Assembly (NCBI RefSeq): GCF_001676705.1
Contig: NZ_CP016170.1
Coordinates: 1,798,001 to 1,862,000, forward strand
DNA from: Bordetella bronchialis
Lineage (GTDB): Bacteria; Pseudomonadota; Gammaproteobacteria; Burkholderiales; Burkholderiaceae_B
Reading direction: 5' to 3'
Length of the DNA stretch: 64,000 bases
Shown here: in pieces, positions 19,625 to 28,608 of the stretch
Layout: every line of letters begins with the position of its first letter
How positions within the stretch are numbered: the first letter of the stretch is position 1
Notes under the pieces: generated by a model
The model's database searches: none
What the model saw: the letters and a program-made list of their open reading frames with translations, nothing else
What the model was told of the DNA's origin: nothing
Position numbers and translations under genes: made by a program

Positions 19625-20389
19625 ATGTTTGTCGCGAATGCGCCGCTCGCCCTGAAAATCCTGACCGTGAACACCCATAAGGGTTTCACGTTCTTCAATC
19701 GCAAATTCATCCTGCCGGAGTTGCGTGACGCCGTCCGGGCCGTGGGGCCGGATCTGGTCTTCCTGCAGGAGGTGCTGGGCGCGCACGAGGCGCACGCCGC
19801 GCGTTTCAAGGGCTGGCCCGAGACCTCGCAGTACGAGTTCCTGGCGGACAGCATCTGGAAGGACTTCGCCTACGGTCGCAACGCGGTGTACCCGCATGGC
19901 CATCACGGCAACGCGGTGCTGTCCAAATTTCCCATCGTGCAGCACGAGAACATGGATGTGTCCGTAGGCAATCATGAAAAGCGCGGGCTGCTTCACTGCG
20001 TGATCCAGCCGCCCGAGCGCGAAGACCGGCTGCATGCCATCTGCGTCCATCTGGGCTTGCAGGAGCGCCACCGGCAGCGCCAGCTGGAGCTGCTATGCGA
20101 GCGCATCGAGCGCCACATTCCCGATGGCGAGCCGGTGGTCATCGCCGGCGACTTCAACGACTGGCGCCTGCGCGCGCACGGCAAACTGAGCCGCTGCGCG
20201 GGCCTGAAGGAGATTTTCGTCGCCACCCAGGGCGTGGCGGCCCGCACCTTTCCCGCCCGCTGGCCGCTTCTGCGGCTGGATCGCATCTATGTGCGCAATG
20301 CGTCGCGCTTTCGTCCCTTGGCGCTGGCGACGCGGCCCTGGACGCATTTGTCCGACCATGCGCCCTTGGCGGCGGAGGTGGTGATATGA
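19625..20389 (+). CDS. Endonuclease/exonuclease/phosphatase family protein (YbhP-like)
   Basis: A 254-aa EEP-fold metal-dependent phosphoesterase. It has [12 protein letters not shown] at the N-terminus, the metal-binding Glu in FLQEV, the central [12 protein letters not shown] (catalytic His), GDFNDW and the C-terminal SDHAP. Followed by clsB and ybhN, it reproduces the ybhP-ybhO-ybhN order known from enterobacteria, which supports a membrane-lipid-linked role; its substrate is unknown. ATG 19625 was chosen because the fold begins shortly after it; the purine stretch GGGAAGG is very close to it. It is separated from scoB by a terminator. Confidence 0.85.
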   Translation: MFVANAPLALKILTVNTHKGFTFFNRKFILPELRDAVRAVGPDLVFLQEVLGAHEAHAARFKGWPETSQYEFLADSIWKDFAYGRNAVYPHGHHGNAVLSKFPIVQHENMDVSVGNHEKRGLLHCVIQPPEREDRLHAICVHLGLQERHRQRQLELLCERIERHIPDGEPVVIAGDFNDWRLRAHGKLSRCAGLKEIFVATQGVAARTFPARWPLLRLDRIYVRNASRFRPLALATRPWTHLSDHAPLAAEVVI

Positions 20390-20511
20390 GCCGCATGGCG
20401 GGACCGCGGATGCGCGCGGAACACACGATACCGGCGATACCGGCGATACCGGCGATACACGCGATGCGCGGGATCCCGGCGCGCGTCGGCGACAGGAGGA
20501 CCTATCGATGA
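20386..20511 (+). CDS. Possible 41-aa ORF bridging ybhP and clsB
   Basis: This short frame starts at an ATG that overlaps the ybhP stop (ATGA) and ends at a TGA that overlaps the clsB start (ATGA). A near-perfect GGAGGTG Shine-Dalgarno lies at 20374-20380, five bases before its ATG. The peptide contains an IPA repeat encoded by three copies of a 9-bp unit (20426-20452). It has no recognisable domain. It may be a true small protein or a translational bridge that delivers ribosomes to clsB. Protein-level evidence is absent. Confidence 0.4.
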   Translation: MSRMAGPRMRAEHTIPAIPAIPAIHAMRGIPARVGDRRTYR

Positions 20512-21734
20512 GCGCTCGCTGGATACCGGGCAACGCCTTCAATCTGCTGGAGAACGGCGAAGCCTATTTCCCGCGCGTCTTCGAAGCCATCGACGCCGCG
20601 CGGGCGGAAGTCCTGGTGGAAACCTTCATCCTGTTCGACGACAAGGTCGGCCAGGCGCTGCGCCGGGCCCTGATCGGCGCGGCGCGGCGCGGCGCGCGCG
20701 TCAGCCTGTTGATCGACGGCTATGGATCCGAAGGGCTTTCCGAGGACTTCCTGGGCGGTATGACGCAGGCGGGCGTGGTGATCCACGTCTTCGATCCGCG
20801 CGCCAAGATCCTGGGCCTGCGCACCAACGTTTTCCGTCGCATGCATCGCAAGATCGTGGTGATCGACGGCGAGCTGGCCTTCATCGGCGGCATTAATTTC
20901 TCCGCGGATCACCTGGGGGATTTCGGGCCCCAGGCCAAGCAGGACTACGCCGTCGAAGTGCGCGGCCCCATCGTCGCGGAAATCCATCGCTTCGCCCGGC
21001 AGACAGTGGATCCGGAGCGGCGCCGGCGCTGGTGGCCCCGGCGCATGCCTCGGCCGGCCCCGGCGCGGCATGCGGGCGACGCCGAGGCCATGTTCGTGGT
21101 GCGCGACAACGAACGCCACCACACCGATATCGAGCGGCACTACCGCGCCGCGATCCGCCTGGCGCAGCGCGACGTCACCATCGCCAATGCCTATTTCTTT
21201 CCGGGCTACCGCCTGCTGCGCGAACTGCGCAACGCGGCACGCCGCGGCGTGCGGGTGCGCCTGATCCTGCAGGGCGAACCGGACATGCCCATCGTCAAGG
21301 TGGCGGCGGGCATGCTGTACGACCACCTGACCGCGGCCGGCGTGCAGATCTACGAGTATTGCCAGCGCCCCCTGCACGGCAAGGTCGCCTGCGTCGACGG
21401 CACCTGGGCCACGGTGGGATCGAGCAACCTCGATCCCCTGAGCCTGGCCCTGAACCTGGAGGCCAACGTGATGATCCGCGACCGCGGCTTCGCGGCCGTG
21501 CTGCAGGAACGCCTGCAATGGCTGGTGGACCATCATTGCCGCCAGCCGGAGCCCGCGCCGCCGGGCAGCCGCAAGCTGCGGCGCCTGCTGTGGGGCGTGT
21601 TCGTGTATCACTTCCTGCGCCGCTTCCCGTCCTGGACCGGCTGGCTGCCCGCCCATAAACCCCGCTTGCAAACGGTGGCCCCGCCGCCCCTGGAAACCGA
21701 TGCCGAGGAAACGCATGAGCAGCGACCCGCTTAG
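20508..21734 (+). CDS. clsB: Cardiolipin synthase B-type phospholipase D family protein
   Basis: Forms cardiolipin from phosphatidylglycerol (ClsB can also use phosphatidylethanolamine products) at the inner membrane. The 408-aa protein has two HKD motifs, HRKIVVIDGELAFIGG (about H113) and HGKVACVDGTWATVGSSN (about H290). It lacks the two N-terminal membrane helices of ClsA, which fits ClsB/YbhO. It has an AGGAGG ribosome-binding site eight bases before ATG 20508 and overlaps the small upstream frame. The next gene starts inside its 3' end. Confidence 0.9.
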   Translation: MSARWIPGNAFNLLENGEAYFPRVFEAIDAARAEVLVETFILFDDKVGQALRRALIGAARRGARVSLLIDGYGSEGLSEDFLGGMTQAGVVIHVFDPRAKILGLRTNVFRRMHRKIVVIDGELAFIGGINFSADHLGDFGPQAKQDYAVEVRGPIVAEIHRFARQTVDPERRRRWWPRRMPRPAPARHAGDAEAMFVVRDNERHHTDIERHYRAAIRLAQRDVTIANAYFFPGYRLLRELRNAARRGVRVRLILQGEPDMPIVKVAAGMLYDHLTAAGVQIYEYCQRPLHGKVACVDGTWATVGSSNLDPLSLALNLEANVMIRDRGFAAVLQERLQWLVDHHCRQPEPAPPGSRKLRRLLWGVFVYHFLRRFPSWTGWLPAHKPRLQTVAPPPLETDAEETHEQRPA

Positions 21735-22725
21735 CGCCACGCGTGGGCGGCAAGGCGGGGCCATGAAGGCGCTGCGCGCCCGCTGGCCCTTGCTGCGCAA
21801 ATTGTTCTTTATCGCCTTCGCCTTGCTGGTGATCGGCCTGCTGGTGGACCAGGCGCGCGAGGTCGAGTGGGAAAAAGTGTTCGAGGCCGTGCAAGCCAAT
21901 ACCTGGCCTGTGCTGCTGCGCGCCTGCGGCCTGGCCGCGCTCAGTTACCTGATCTACAGCTGCTTCGACCTGCTGGCCATTCCCTATCTGGGCCACAAGA
22001 TCCCGCCCATCCGCGTCATGGCCGTGGGTATCGTCGCCTACGCCTTCAACCTGAATATGGGCTCGCTGATCGGCAGCGTGGGGTTCCGCTTCCGGCTGTA
22101 CCTGAAACTGGGACTGGAAGCCGCGGAAATCACGCGTATCGTCGGCCTTAGCCTGACCACCAACTGGCTGGGCTATTTCTGGGTGGCCGGCGGCCTGTTC
22201 GCCTGGGGCGTGCTGCCCATCCCCGACAACTGGCGCATCGGCGACAGCGCGCTACGGCTGATCGGGGTGGCGATGGTGGCCGCGGCCTTCGCCTACGTGG
22301 CCCTGTGCGCGTGGTCTCCGCGGCGATCGTGGACGGTGCGCGGCCACGATATCTTCCTGCCTTCCGGCAAGATCGCCATCGCCCAAAGCCTGCTGGGCGG
22401 CGCCTGCTGGATGTCCATCGGCTTCGTGGTGTGGGCCTTGATGCGGCACGACGTCCCGTATCCGCTGGTGCTGGGCGTGCTGCTGCTCAGCGGCATCGCC
22501 GGTGCCGTCACCCACATCCCGGGCGGGCTGGGCGTGGTGGAGGCCGTCTTCGTCGCCATGCTGTCCGGGCAGGTGCCGCACTACGAGATCCTCGGCACGC
22601 TGCTGACGTATCGGGCGGTGTACTACCTGGGGCCCTTCGCGATCGCGGCAGTGCTGTACTTCATCCTGGAGGCGAGCATACGCAAGGGTGCGCCGGTGCC
22701 GCCGGCGCCGAAGTCGGCCACGTAG
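21715..22725 (+). CDS. ybhN: YbhN-like lysylphosphatidylglycerol synthase-type membrane protein (UPF0104)
   Basis: A 336-aa polytopic membrane protein of the LPG synthase transmembrane-domain family (UPF0104). Hydrophobic helices span most of the length, with the hallmark polar segment LNMGSLIGSVGFRFRLYLKLG and the VTHIPGGLGVVEAVFVAML loop. It lacks the aminoacyl-transferase domain of MprF, so it may act as a lipid flippase. ATG 21715 (GAGGAA upstream) overlaps the end of clsB by 20 bp; ATG 21763 is an alternative. The synteny with clsB supports an envelope-lipid function. Confidence 0.85.
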   Translation: MSSDPLSATRGRQGGAMKALRARWPLLRKLFFIAFALLVIGLLVDQAREVEWEKVFEAVQANTWPVLLRACGLAALSYLIYSCFDLLAIPYLGHKIPPIRVMAVGIVAYAFNLNMGSLIGSVGFRFRLYLKLGLEAAEITRIVGLSLTTNWLGYFWVAGGLFAWGVLPIPDNWRIGDSALRLIGVAMVAAAFAYVALCAWSPRRSWTVRGHDIFLPSGKIAIAQSLLGGACWMSIGFVVWALMRHDVPYPLVLGVLLLSGIAGAVTHIPGGLGVVEAVFVAMLSGQVPHYEILGTLLTYRAVYYLGPFAIAAVLYFILEASIRKGAPVPPAPKSAT

Positions 22726-22834
22726 CCGCGGCGCCGGCCGCCGCGCCGCACGCGGGCCGGGCGAGGGGCGGCGGCGCATCGTCGTGGTGCGTCACGCTGG
22801 GCATGTTGCGGCGCAGCAGGGGTAAACCCGGGTG

Positions 22835-22850
22835 TGAAAATTTATTTTCA
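22835..22850. promoter_or_regulatory. Perfect palindrome, candidate RpiR operator
   Basis: TGAAAATTTATTTTCA is a 7-bp inverted repeat around a TT centre, in an AT-rich patch within otherwise GC-rich DNA. It lies 145 bp before the rpiR-type gene. A -10-like TAAAAT sits at 22855-22860, so a bound repressor would block the promoter. RpiR/HexR-family operators have this general form. The rest of 22726-22994 holds only a GC-rich stretch after ybhN. Confidence 0.55.
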
Positions 22851-22994
22851 TGAATAAAATACCGCCCGAAATCCGTTTACATCCGACGTTTTTTTAACGA
22901 TCATCCGGTCCCTTCCGTCCAGCGCCGCTTACGCGGCCCGATCCCGGTGCGGGCGAGTTCTCGCCGCGTTCCGGGGCCCGGTGTCCCGCCGCCC

Positions 22995-23876
22995 ATGAAC
23001 CGACCCATCGTCACCATCGCCGAGCGCATCGCGAATGCGCAGCCCGCGCTCAGCCGCACGCAGCACCGGCTGGCGGAATACGTGCTGGCGCACCAGTTCC
23101 GCGCCGCGACGATGACCATAGACGAGTTCGCCGCGGCCAATGGCGTGTCGGTGGCCACCGCCAACCGCTTTGCCCGCACCCTGGGGCTGCCGGGTTATCC
23201 GCAGTTCCGCGCGGAACTGATGCGCGGCTTCGAGTCGGCCCTGGCGCCCGTGGAGAAACTGCGCACCCGGCTGGCGCATCCGGCCACCGCGGCCGAGGTG
23301 TTCGCCGCCTCGCTGCAGGAAGACATCCGCAATGCCGAACGTTCGCTGCAGTCGCTGGACGCGGCCGCCTGCGAACGCGCCGTGGATGCCGTGCTGGCGG
23401 CGCGGCGCATCTACATCGTGGGCTTCGGCGCCAGCGGCTTCCTGGCGGGCCTGCTGCACCGTTCGCTGTTCATGCATTGCGACGTGGTGGAGTCCCTGGC
23501 TGGCCCCGGCGGCGTGTCCCAGGCGGCCCGCCGGCTGCCGCGCATGAAGGCGGACGACCTGATGATCAGCATAGGCTTTCCCCGCTACGTCAACGACACC
23601 GTGACGCTGGCCGAGGCCGCCAGGCAGGCCGGCGTGCCCGTCCTGGCGCTGACCGACAAGCCGACTTCGCCGCTGGCGCCGCTGGCCTCCGTCGCCCTGT
23701 ACGCGCATGCCGAGCGGCAAGTCTCGGCGAATTCCGAAACCGCCGCGCTGGGCCTGATCGAGGCCCTGGCCGCGGCGGTCGCCTTCCGCGCGAAAGACTC
23801 CGTCGAGTCGGCGCTGGAGGCGACCCAGTCCATCATGCCGTGGCTGATCCACGGCGCAGGAGATAGAAAGCGATGA
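22995..23876 (+). CDS. MurR/RpiR family regulator with SIS domain
   Basis: A 293-aa regulator. It has an N-terminal HTH_6 domain (residues about 5-80, with MTIDEFAAANGVSVATANRFARTLG) and a C-terminal SIS domain (about 125-265, beginning ARRIYIVGFGASGFLAGLL), which in relatives binds phosphosugars such as MurNAc-6-phosphate. ATG 22995 was chosen for domain position; the frame opens at 22947. It overlaps iaaA by four bases and so is co-transcribed with the peptide-uptake genes. A palindrome at 22835 is its probable operator. The ligand is unknown. Confidence 0.9.
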   Translation: MNRPIVTIAERIANAQPALSRTQHRLAEYVLAHQFRAATMTIDEFAAANGVSVATANRFARTLGLPGYPQFRAELMRGFESALAPVEKLRTRLAHPATAAEVFAASLQEDIRNAERSLQSLDAAACERAVDAVLAARRIYIVGFGASGFLAGLLHRSLFMHCDVVESLAGPGGVSQAARRLPRMKADDLMISIGFPRYVNDTVTLAEAARQAGVPVLALTDKPTSPLAPLASVALYAHAERQVSANSETAALGLIEALAAAVAFRAKDSVESALEATQSIMPWLIHGAGDRKR

Positions 23877-24850
23877 TCCAACCCGTAGTGGCCATCCATG
23901 GCGGCGCCGGCACCATGTCGCGCGCATCGATTACGCCCGAGCAGGAGCGCCAGTACCTGGACGCCCTGAACGAGATCCTGGCCGCGGCGCAGGCCGTGCT
24001 GGCGCGCGGCGGCAGCGCGCTGGACGCGGTGACGGAGGCGGTCACGCGCCTGGAGGACTGCCCGCTGTTCAATGCGGGCCACGGCGCCGTCTATACCAGC
24101 GCCGGCACGCATGAACTGGACGCGTCCATCATGGACGGCGCGACGCTGCGTTCGGGCGCTATCGCGAATGTGAACTGCGTACGCAACCCCGTGCTGGCGG
24201 CCCGCCGCGTCATGGAGAACAGCAAGCACGTGTTCTTCGTGGGGCAGGGTGCCGAAGCCTTCGCCCGGGAACAGGGGCTGGAAATCGTCGATCCTTCGTA
24301 TTTCTCGACGCCCGCGCGCTACGAACAGCTGCTGCGCGTGCAGCGCGAACAGCCGGGCGCGGCCGTGCTGGACCACGACGGGCAGGCAATGGTGGCCGGC
24401 GTGCAGCCGGCCGCGGCCCCCATCGATCCGGACCGCAAGTTCGGCACCGTGGGCGCGGTGGCGGTGGATGCGCAGGGCAACCTGGCTGCCGCCACGTCGA
24501 CCGGCGGCGTCACCAACAAGCAGGTGGGGCGCGTCGGCGACGCGCCGCTGATCGGCGCCGGATGCTATGCCGCCAACGCCACGTGCGCGGTGTCGACCAC
24601 CGGCACCGGAGAGATGTTCATCCGCATGGTCGCCGCCTACGACGTCGCGGCGCAGATGGAGTACCGCGGTGTCTCGCTCGAAGAGGCCGCGCATTCGGTC
24701 ATGCACGAAAAGCTGCCGCGCATCGGCGGCAAGGGCGGGCTGATCGCGGTGGATGGCAAGGGCAATGTTTCGCTGACCTTCAATACCGAAGGCATGTACC
24801 GCGGCCATGCCCGCGTGGGCGAAGCGCCGGTGGCCGCGATCTATCGATGA
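23873..24850 (+). CDS. iaaA: Isoaspartyl peptidase / plant-type L-asparaginase
   Basis: An Ntn hydrolase that removes isoaspartyl residues from the N-termini of dipeptides and hydrolyses asparagine. The 325-aa precursor should self-cleave before the nucleophile Thr in FGTVGAVAVD (about T192) to give alpha and beta chains. The N-terminal chain starts with VVAIHGGAGTMSR and contains NAGHGAVYTS; the beta chain has STGGVTNKQVGRVGDAPLIGAG and TGTGEMFIR. It is coupled to the regulator (ATGA overlap) and lies just upstream of gsiA, the same arrangement as iaaA-gsiABCD in enterobacteria. Confidence 0.95.
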   Translation: MIQPVVAIHGGAGTMSRASITPEQERQYLDALNEILAAAQAVLARGGSALDAVTEAVTRLEDCPLFNAGHGAVYTSAGTHELDASIMDGATLRSGAIANVNCVRNPVLAARRVMENSKHVFFVGQGAEAFAREQGLEIVDPSYFSTPARYEQLLRVQREQPGAAVLDHDGQAMVAGVQPAAAPIDPDRKFGTVGAVAVDAQGNLAAATSTGGVTNKQVGRVGDAPLIGAGCYAANATCAVSTTGTGEMFIRMVAAYDVAAQMEYRGVSLEEAAHSVMHEKLPRIGGKGGLIAVDGKGNVSLTFNTEGMYRGHARVGEAPVAAIYR

Positions 24851-24887
24851 CGCGTCGCCACGCATGGTGTAACTGTTTTGCTAGGGG

Positions 24888-26879
24888 ATGAATATGGCCG
24901 ACAGCAGGATGGCCGAGCAGGCAACGACCCGCCGCGTAGATGGCGGGGCCATGCCGGAGAATCGCGTGGTGCAGGTGCGGGACCTGACCGTGCGGTTCAG
25001 GAGCGCGGAACGGACCGTCGAGGCCGTGCGCGACCTGTCCTTCCACGTGGACCGGGGTGAAACCCTGGCCATCGTTGGCGAGTCGGGATCGGGCAAGTCG
25101 GTGACCTCGCTGGCGCTGATGCGCCTGGTCGAGCACGGTGGCGGGCATATCGCCCAGGGCAGCATGCTGCTGCGCCGGCGCGCCGGCCAGGTCATCGAAC
25201 TGGCCGGCGCCAGCCAGCGCGAGATGCGCGGCGTGCGCGGCGCCGACATGGCGATGATCTTCCAGGAGCCCATGACCTCGCTGAACCCGGTGTTCACCGC
25301 GGGGGACCAGATCGCGGAATCCATACGCCTGCACCAGGGCAAGGATGGCGCGGCGTCGCGGGCGGAAGCCCTGCGCATGCTGGAACAGGTGCGCATCCCG
25401 GAGGCGCGCTCCATCATGGACCGCTATCCCCACCAGTTGTCCGGCGGCATGCGGCAGCGGGTGATGATCGCCATGGCGCTGGCCTGCAAGCCGGCGCTGC
25501 TGATCGCCGACGAGCCCACCACCGCCCTGGACGTCACCATCCAGGCGCAGATCCTGCAGCTGATACGCCAGCTGCAGGAGGAAATGCACATGGGCGTGGT
25601 GTTCATCACGCACGATATGGGCGTGGTGGCGGAAGTCGCGGACCGCGTCCTGGTGATGTACCGCGGCGACAAGGTGGAAGAGGGCGCCTCCGCCCAGATC
25701 TTCGGCCAGCCCCGGCATCGCTATACGCAGGCCCTGCTGTCGGCCGTGCCGCGCCTGGGATCCATGCGCGGCACCGACCTGCCGGAACGTTTCCAACTCG
25801 TGCGCATGGATGGCACGTCGACGGGGGCGGCCCACGCCGGGGCGGCCCATGCCGGGGCGGCCCATGCCGGGGCGGCCGGCGCGGCGCCCGTCCGCGCCGA
25901 CGCGGCGGAGCCCCGCCCCGCGGCCCAGCCGCCGCATGCGTCCGGCGAACCCATCCTGAGCGTGCGCGACCTGGTTACGCGCTTCGATATCCGCGGCGGC
26001 ATACTGAGCCGCGTGCGCGGCCGCGTGCACGCGGTGGAGAAGGTCAGCTTCGACCTGTACCCCGGCGAGACCCTGGCGCTGGTCGGCGAGTCCGGCTGCG
26101 GCAAGTCCACGACCGGCCGCGCGCTGCTGCGCCTGACCGAGAGCCAGGGTGGCAGCATCCGCCTGGAAGGCCGCGACATCGGCAAGCTGAAGGGCGCCGA
26201 GCTGCAGGCCCTGCGCCGCGATATCCAGTTCGTATTCCAGGATCCCTTCGCGTCGCTGGACCCGCGCGTCACGGTAGGTTTTTCCATCATGGAACCGCTG
26301 CTGGTGCACGGCGTGGCCAGCGGCAAGCAGGCCGAGCAGCGGGTCGCCGACCTGCTGGAACGCGTCGGCCTGCCGGCATCCATGGCGCAGCGCTATCCGC
26401 ACGAATTTTCCGGCGGCCAGCGCCAGCGCATCTGCATCGCGCGCGCCCTGGCGCTCAATCCCAAGGTGGTCATCGCCGATGAATCGGTGTCCGCGCTGGA
26501 CGTGTCCATCCAGGCGCAGATCGTCAATCTGCTGATCGACCTGCAGCGCGACCTGGGCGTGGCCTTCCTGTTCATCTCGCACGATATGGCGGTGGTGGAA
26601 CGCGTCAGCCACCGCGTGGCGGTGATGTACCTGGGCCAGATCGTGGAAATCGGCCCGCGCCGCGCGATTTTCGAGAATCCCCAGCATGCGTACACCAAGA
26701 AGCTGATGGCGGCGGTGCCGATCGCCGATCCGGCGCGGCGCCACTTGAAGCGCGCGCTGCTGACCGAGGAAATACCCAGCCCGATCCGCAAGCCCGGCGA
26801 CGAGCCCGCGGTCGCGCCGCTGGTCAATGTCGGGCCGGGGCATTACGTGGCCCGGCACGCCGTGGGCGGGCTGTATTGA
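24888..26879 (+). CDS. gsiA: Dipeptide/glutathione ABC importer, fused double ATPase
   Basis: A 663-aa protein with two ABC ATPase domains. Domain 1 (about 20-290) has Walker A GESGSGKS near residue 64 and signature LSGGMRQR near 184. Domain 2 (about 350-625) has GESGCGKST near 398 and FSGGQRQR near 507, and ends with an oligopeptide-transporter C-terminal region. This fused form is typical of GsiA. The linker (about 305-350) contains an imperfect GAAHA repeat made of three 15-bp units. It should power the permeases GsiC/GsiD. ATG 24888 lies 37 bp after iaaA. Confidence 0.92.
   Translation: MNMADSRMAEQATTRRVDGGAMPENRVVQVRDLTVRFRSAERTVEAVRDLSFHVDRGETLAIVGESGSGKSVTSLALMRLVEHGGGHIAQGSMLLRRRAGQVIELAGASQREMRGVRGADMAMIFQEPMTSLNPVFTAGDQIAESIRLHQGKDGAASRAEALRMLEQVRIPEARSIMDRYPHQLSGGMRQRVMIAMALACKPALLIADEPTTALDVTIQAQILQLIRQLQEEMHMGVVFITHDMGVVAEVADRVLVMYRGDKVEEGASAQIFGQPRHRYTQALLSAVPRLGSMRGTDLPERFQLVRMDGTSTGAAHAGAAHAGAAHAGAAGAAPVRADAAEPRPAAQPPHASGEPILSVRDLVTRFDIRGGILSRVRGRVHAVEKVSFDLYPGETLALVGESGCGKSTTGRALLRLTESQGGSIRLEGRDIGKLKGAELQALRRDIQFVFQDPFASLDPRVTVGFSIMEPLLVHGVASGKQAEQRVADLLERVGLPASMAQRYPHEFSGGQRQRICIARALALNPKVVIADESVSALDVSIQAQIVNLLIDLQRDLGVAFLFISHDMAVVERVSHRVAVMYLGQIVEIGPRRAIFENPQHAYTKKLMAAVPIADPARRHLKRALLTEEIPSPIRKPGDEPAVAPLVNVGPGHYVARHAVGGLY
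25824..25877 (+). repeat. In-frame 15-bp tandem repeat in the gsiA linker
   Basis: Three full copies of GGGGCGGCCCAYGCC plus nine bases of a fourth. The copies are nearly identical and in frame, encoding a repeating Gly-Ala-Ala-His-Ala unit between the two ATPase domains. Copy-number changes would only alter linker length. Confidence 0.85.
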
Positions 26880-26961
26880 CGCCGCCGCTTTAGTGCCTGT
26901 CCAAGCTGCATCCTTGCCGTTTCTCCACCAACCCTCCTTTAATCCGTCAGGAGTGCATCAC

Positions 26962-28521
26962 ATGAAAGCATTGCGCCCCACCCGTCTGATGGCCGCCGCC
27001 GCGCTGGCCTTCGGCGTTGCCGCCTCGCCCTTGGCGCATGCGGCGAAGGACGTGACATTCGCCGTTGCCATCGCCCTGGAAACGCTGGATCCCTACAACA
27101 CCAACAGCACCCTGAACCAGGCCGCCGGCAAGGCGTACTACGAGGGGCTGTTCGAGTTCGACAAGGATCTGAAGATCCAGCCCCTGCTGGCCACCGGCTA
27201 TGAAGTCAGCCCGGACGGCCTGGTCTACACGATCAAGCTGCGCAAGGGCGTCAAGTTCCAGGACGGCACGGATTTCACCGCCGAGGCCGTCAAGGTCAAC
27301 TTCGACCGCGTGTCCAATCCGGAAAACCGCCTGACCCGCTACACGCAGTTCAACCAGGTGGAGAAGACCGAAGTCGTCGATCCCTACACCGTCCGCATCA
27401 CGCTGAAGCGCCCGTTCTCGGCCTTCATCAACGCGCTGGCGCACCCGGCCGCGATGATGATCTCGCCGACGGCGCTGAAAAAGTGGGGCAACAAGGACAT
27501 CGGCTTCCACCCCGTCGGCACCGGCCCCTTCGAGTTCGTCGAATGGAAACCCGCCGAATACCTGAAGGTGAAGAAGTTCGACGGCTACTGGCGCAAGGGC
27601 TATCCCAAGGTCGACACGCTGACCTTCCGCACGGTCACGGACAACAACACCCGCGCCGCCGTGGTGCAGACGGGCGAGGCGCAGTTCGCCTTCCCGGTGC
27701 CCTACGAGCAGGCTGCCGCGCTGACCAAGAACGACAAGATCGACGTGGTCGACCGCAAGAACTCGATCATGGCCCGCTACATGTCCATGAACGTGCAGCA
27801 AAAGCCCTTCGACAATCCGAAGGTGCGCCAGGCCATCAACTACGCCATCAACAAGGAAGCGCTGATCAAGGTCGCCTACGCCGGCTATGCCAGCGTCTCG
27901 ACCGGCGTGATCCCCCAGGGCGTGGAATACGCCTACGAGATCGACAAGAAGGGCTGGCCCTACGATCCGAAGAAGGCGCGCGAGCTGCTGAAGGAAGCCG
28001 GCTACCCCAACGGTTTCGAAAGCACGCTGTGGTCGGCCTATAACGACGGCACGTCGCAGAAGATCGTCCAGTTCCTGCAGCAGCAGCTGGCCCAGGTCGG
28101 CGTCAAGGTCTCGGTGGAAGTCCTGGAATCCGGCCAGCGCGTGCAGCGCGTGCAGCAGGTGCAGAAGCCCGAGGACGCCAAGGTGCGCATGTACTACGCG
28201 GGCTGGTCGTCGTCCACCGGCGAAGCCGACTGGGGCCTGCGTCCCCTGCTGGCTACGGAGGCCTTCCCGCCGCAGCTGAACAACACGGCCTACTACTCCA
28301 ATCCGAAGGTGGACGACGACATCAAGAAAGCGTTGACGACCACCAACAAGGACGAGAAGACCTCGCTGTACAAGGACGCGCAGCAGACCATCTGGAACGA
28401 TGCGCCGTGGGCTTTCCTGGTGACCCAGGGCAACGTGTACATCAAGTCGAAGAACCTGAGCGGCGTGTACGTGATGCCCGACACCAGCTTCTGGTTCGGC
28501 GACGTCGACCTGAAGCAATAA
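26962..28521 (+). CDS. gsiB: Peptide/glutathione ABC transporter periplasmic binding protein
   Basis: A 519-aa SBP_bac_5 (cluster C) receptor. A signal peptide with basic start and AHA cleavage site (about residue 27) is followed by ALETLDPYNTNSTLNQAAGKAYYEGLFEF, typical of this family. It then has the conserved LRKGVKFQDGTDFTAEAVKVNFDR block. It should capture di- or tripeptides in the periplasm for GsiCD. A Shine-Dalgarno CAGGAG precedes ATG 26962. Strong hairpins follow the stop, and they may let it be made in excess over the permeases. Confidence 0.92.
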   Translation: MKALRPTRLMAAAALAFGVAASPLAHAAKDVTFAVAIALETLDPYNTNSTLNQAAGKAYYEGLFEFDKDLKIQPLLATGYEVSPDGLVYTIKLRKGVKFQDGTDFTAEAVKVNFDRVSNPENRLTRYTQFNQVEKTEVVDPYTVRITLKRPFSAFINALAHPAAMMISPTALKKWGNKDIGFHPVGTGPFEFVEWKPAEYLKVKKFDGYWRKGYPKVDTLTFRTVTDNNTRAAVVQTGEAQFAFPVPYEQAAALTKNDKIDVVDRKNSIMARYMSMNVQQKPFDNPKVRQAINYAINKEALIKVAYAGYASVSTGVIPQGVEYAYEIDKKGWPYDPKKARELLKEAGYPNGFESTLWSAYNDGTSQKIVQFLQQQLAQVGVKVSVEVLESGQRVQRVQQVQKPEDAKVRMYYAGWSSSTGEADWGLRPLLATEAFPPQLNNTAYYSNPKVDDDIKKALTTTNKDEKTSLYKDAQQTIWNDAPWAFLVTQGNVYIKSKNLSGVYVMPDTSFWFGDVDLKQ

Positions 28522-28530
28522 ACCTCCGGC

Positions 28531-28558
28531 CGGGCGGCGCGCGAAGGCGCGCCACCCG
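28531..28558 (+). other. Intercistronic hairpin 1, gsiB-gsiC
   Basis: A 7-bp perfect GC stem (GGCGCGC/GCGCGCC) with a GAAG loop, extended by four more pairs after one mismatch. No U-tract follows. It begins ten bases after the gsiB stop codon and probably protects the gsiB transcript's 3' end. Confidence 0.6.
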
Positions 28559-28573
28559 TTCCGTGGCATGACC

Positions 28574-28596
28574 GCGCGGATGCCGCGCATCCGCGC
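28574..28596 (+). other. Intercistronic hairpin 2, gsiB-gsiC
   Basis: A 10-bp perfect stem (GCGCGGATGC/GCATCCGCGC) with a 3-nt loop. It ends only a few bases before the gsiC Shine-Dalgarno (AGGAA). It could reduce readthrough into gsiC or control its ribosome binding. Confidence 0.65.
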
Positions 28597-28608
28597 GCAG
28601 GAATTCTT

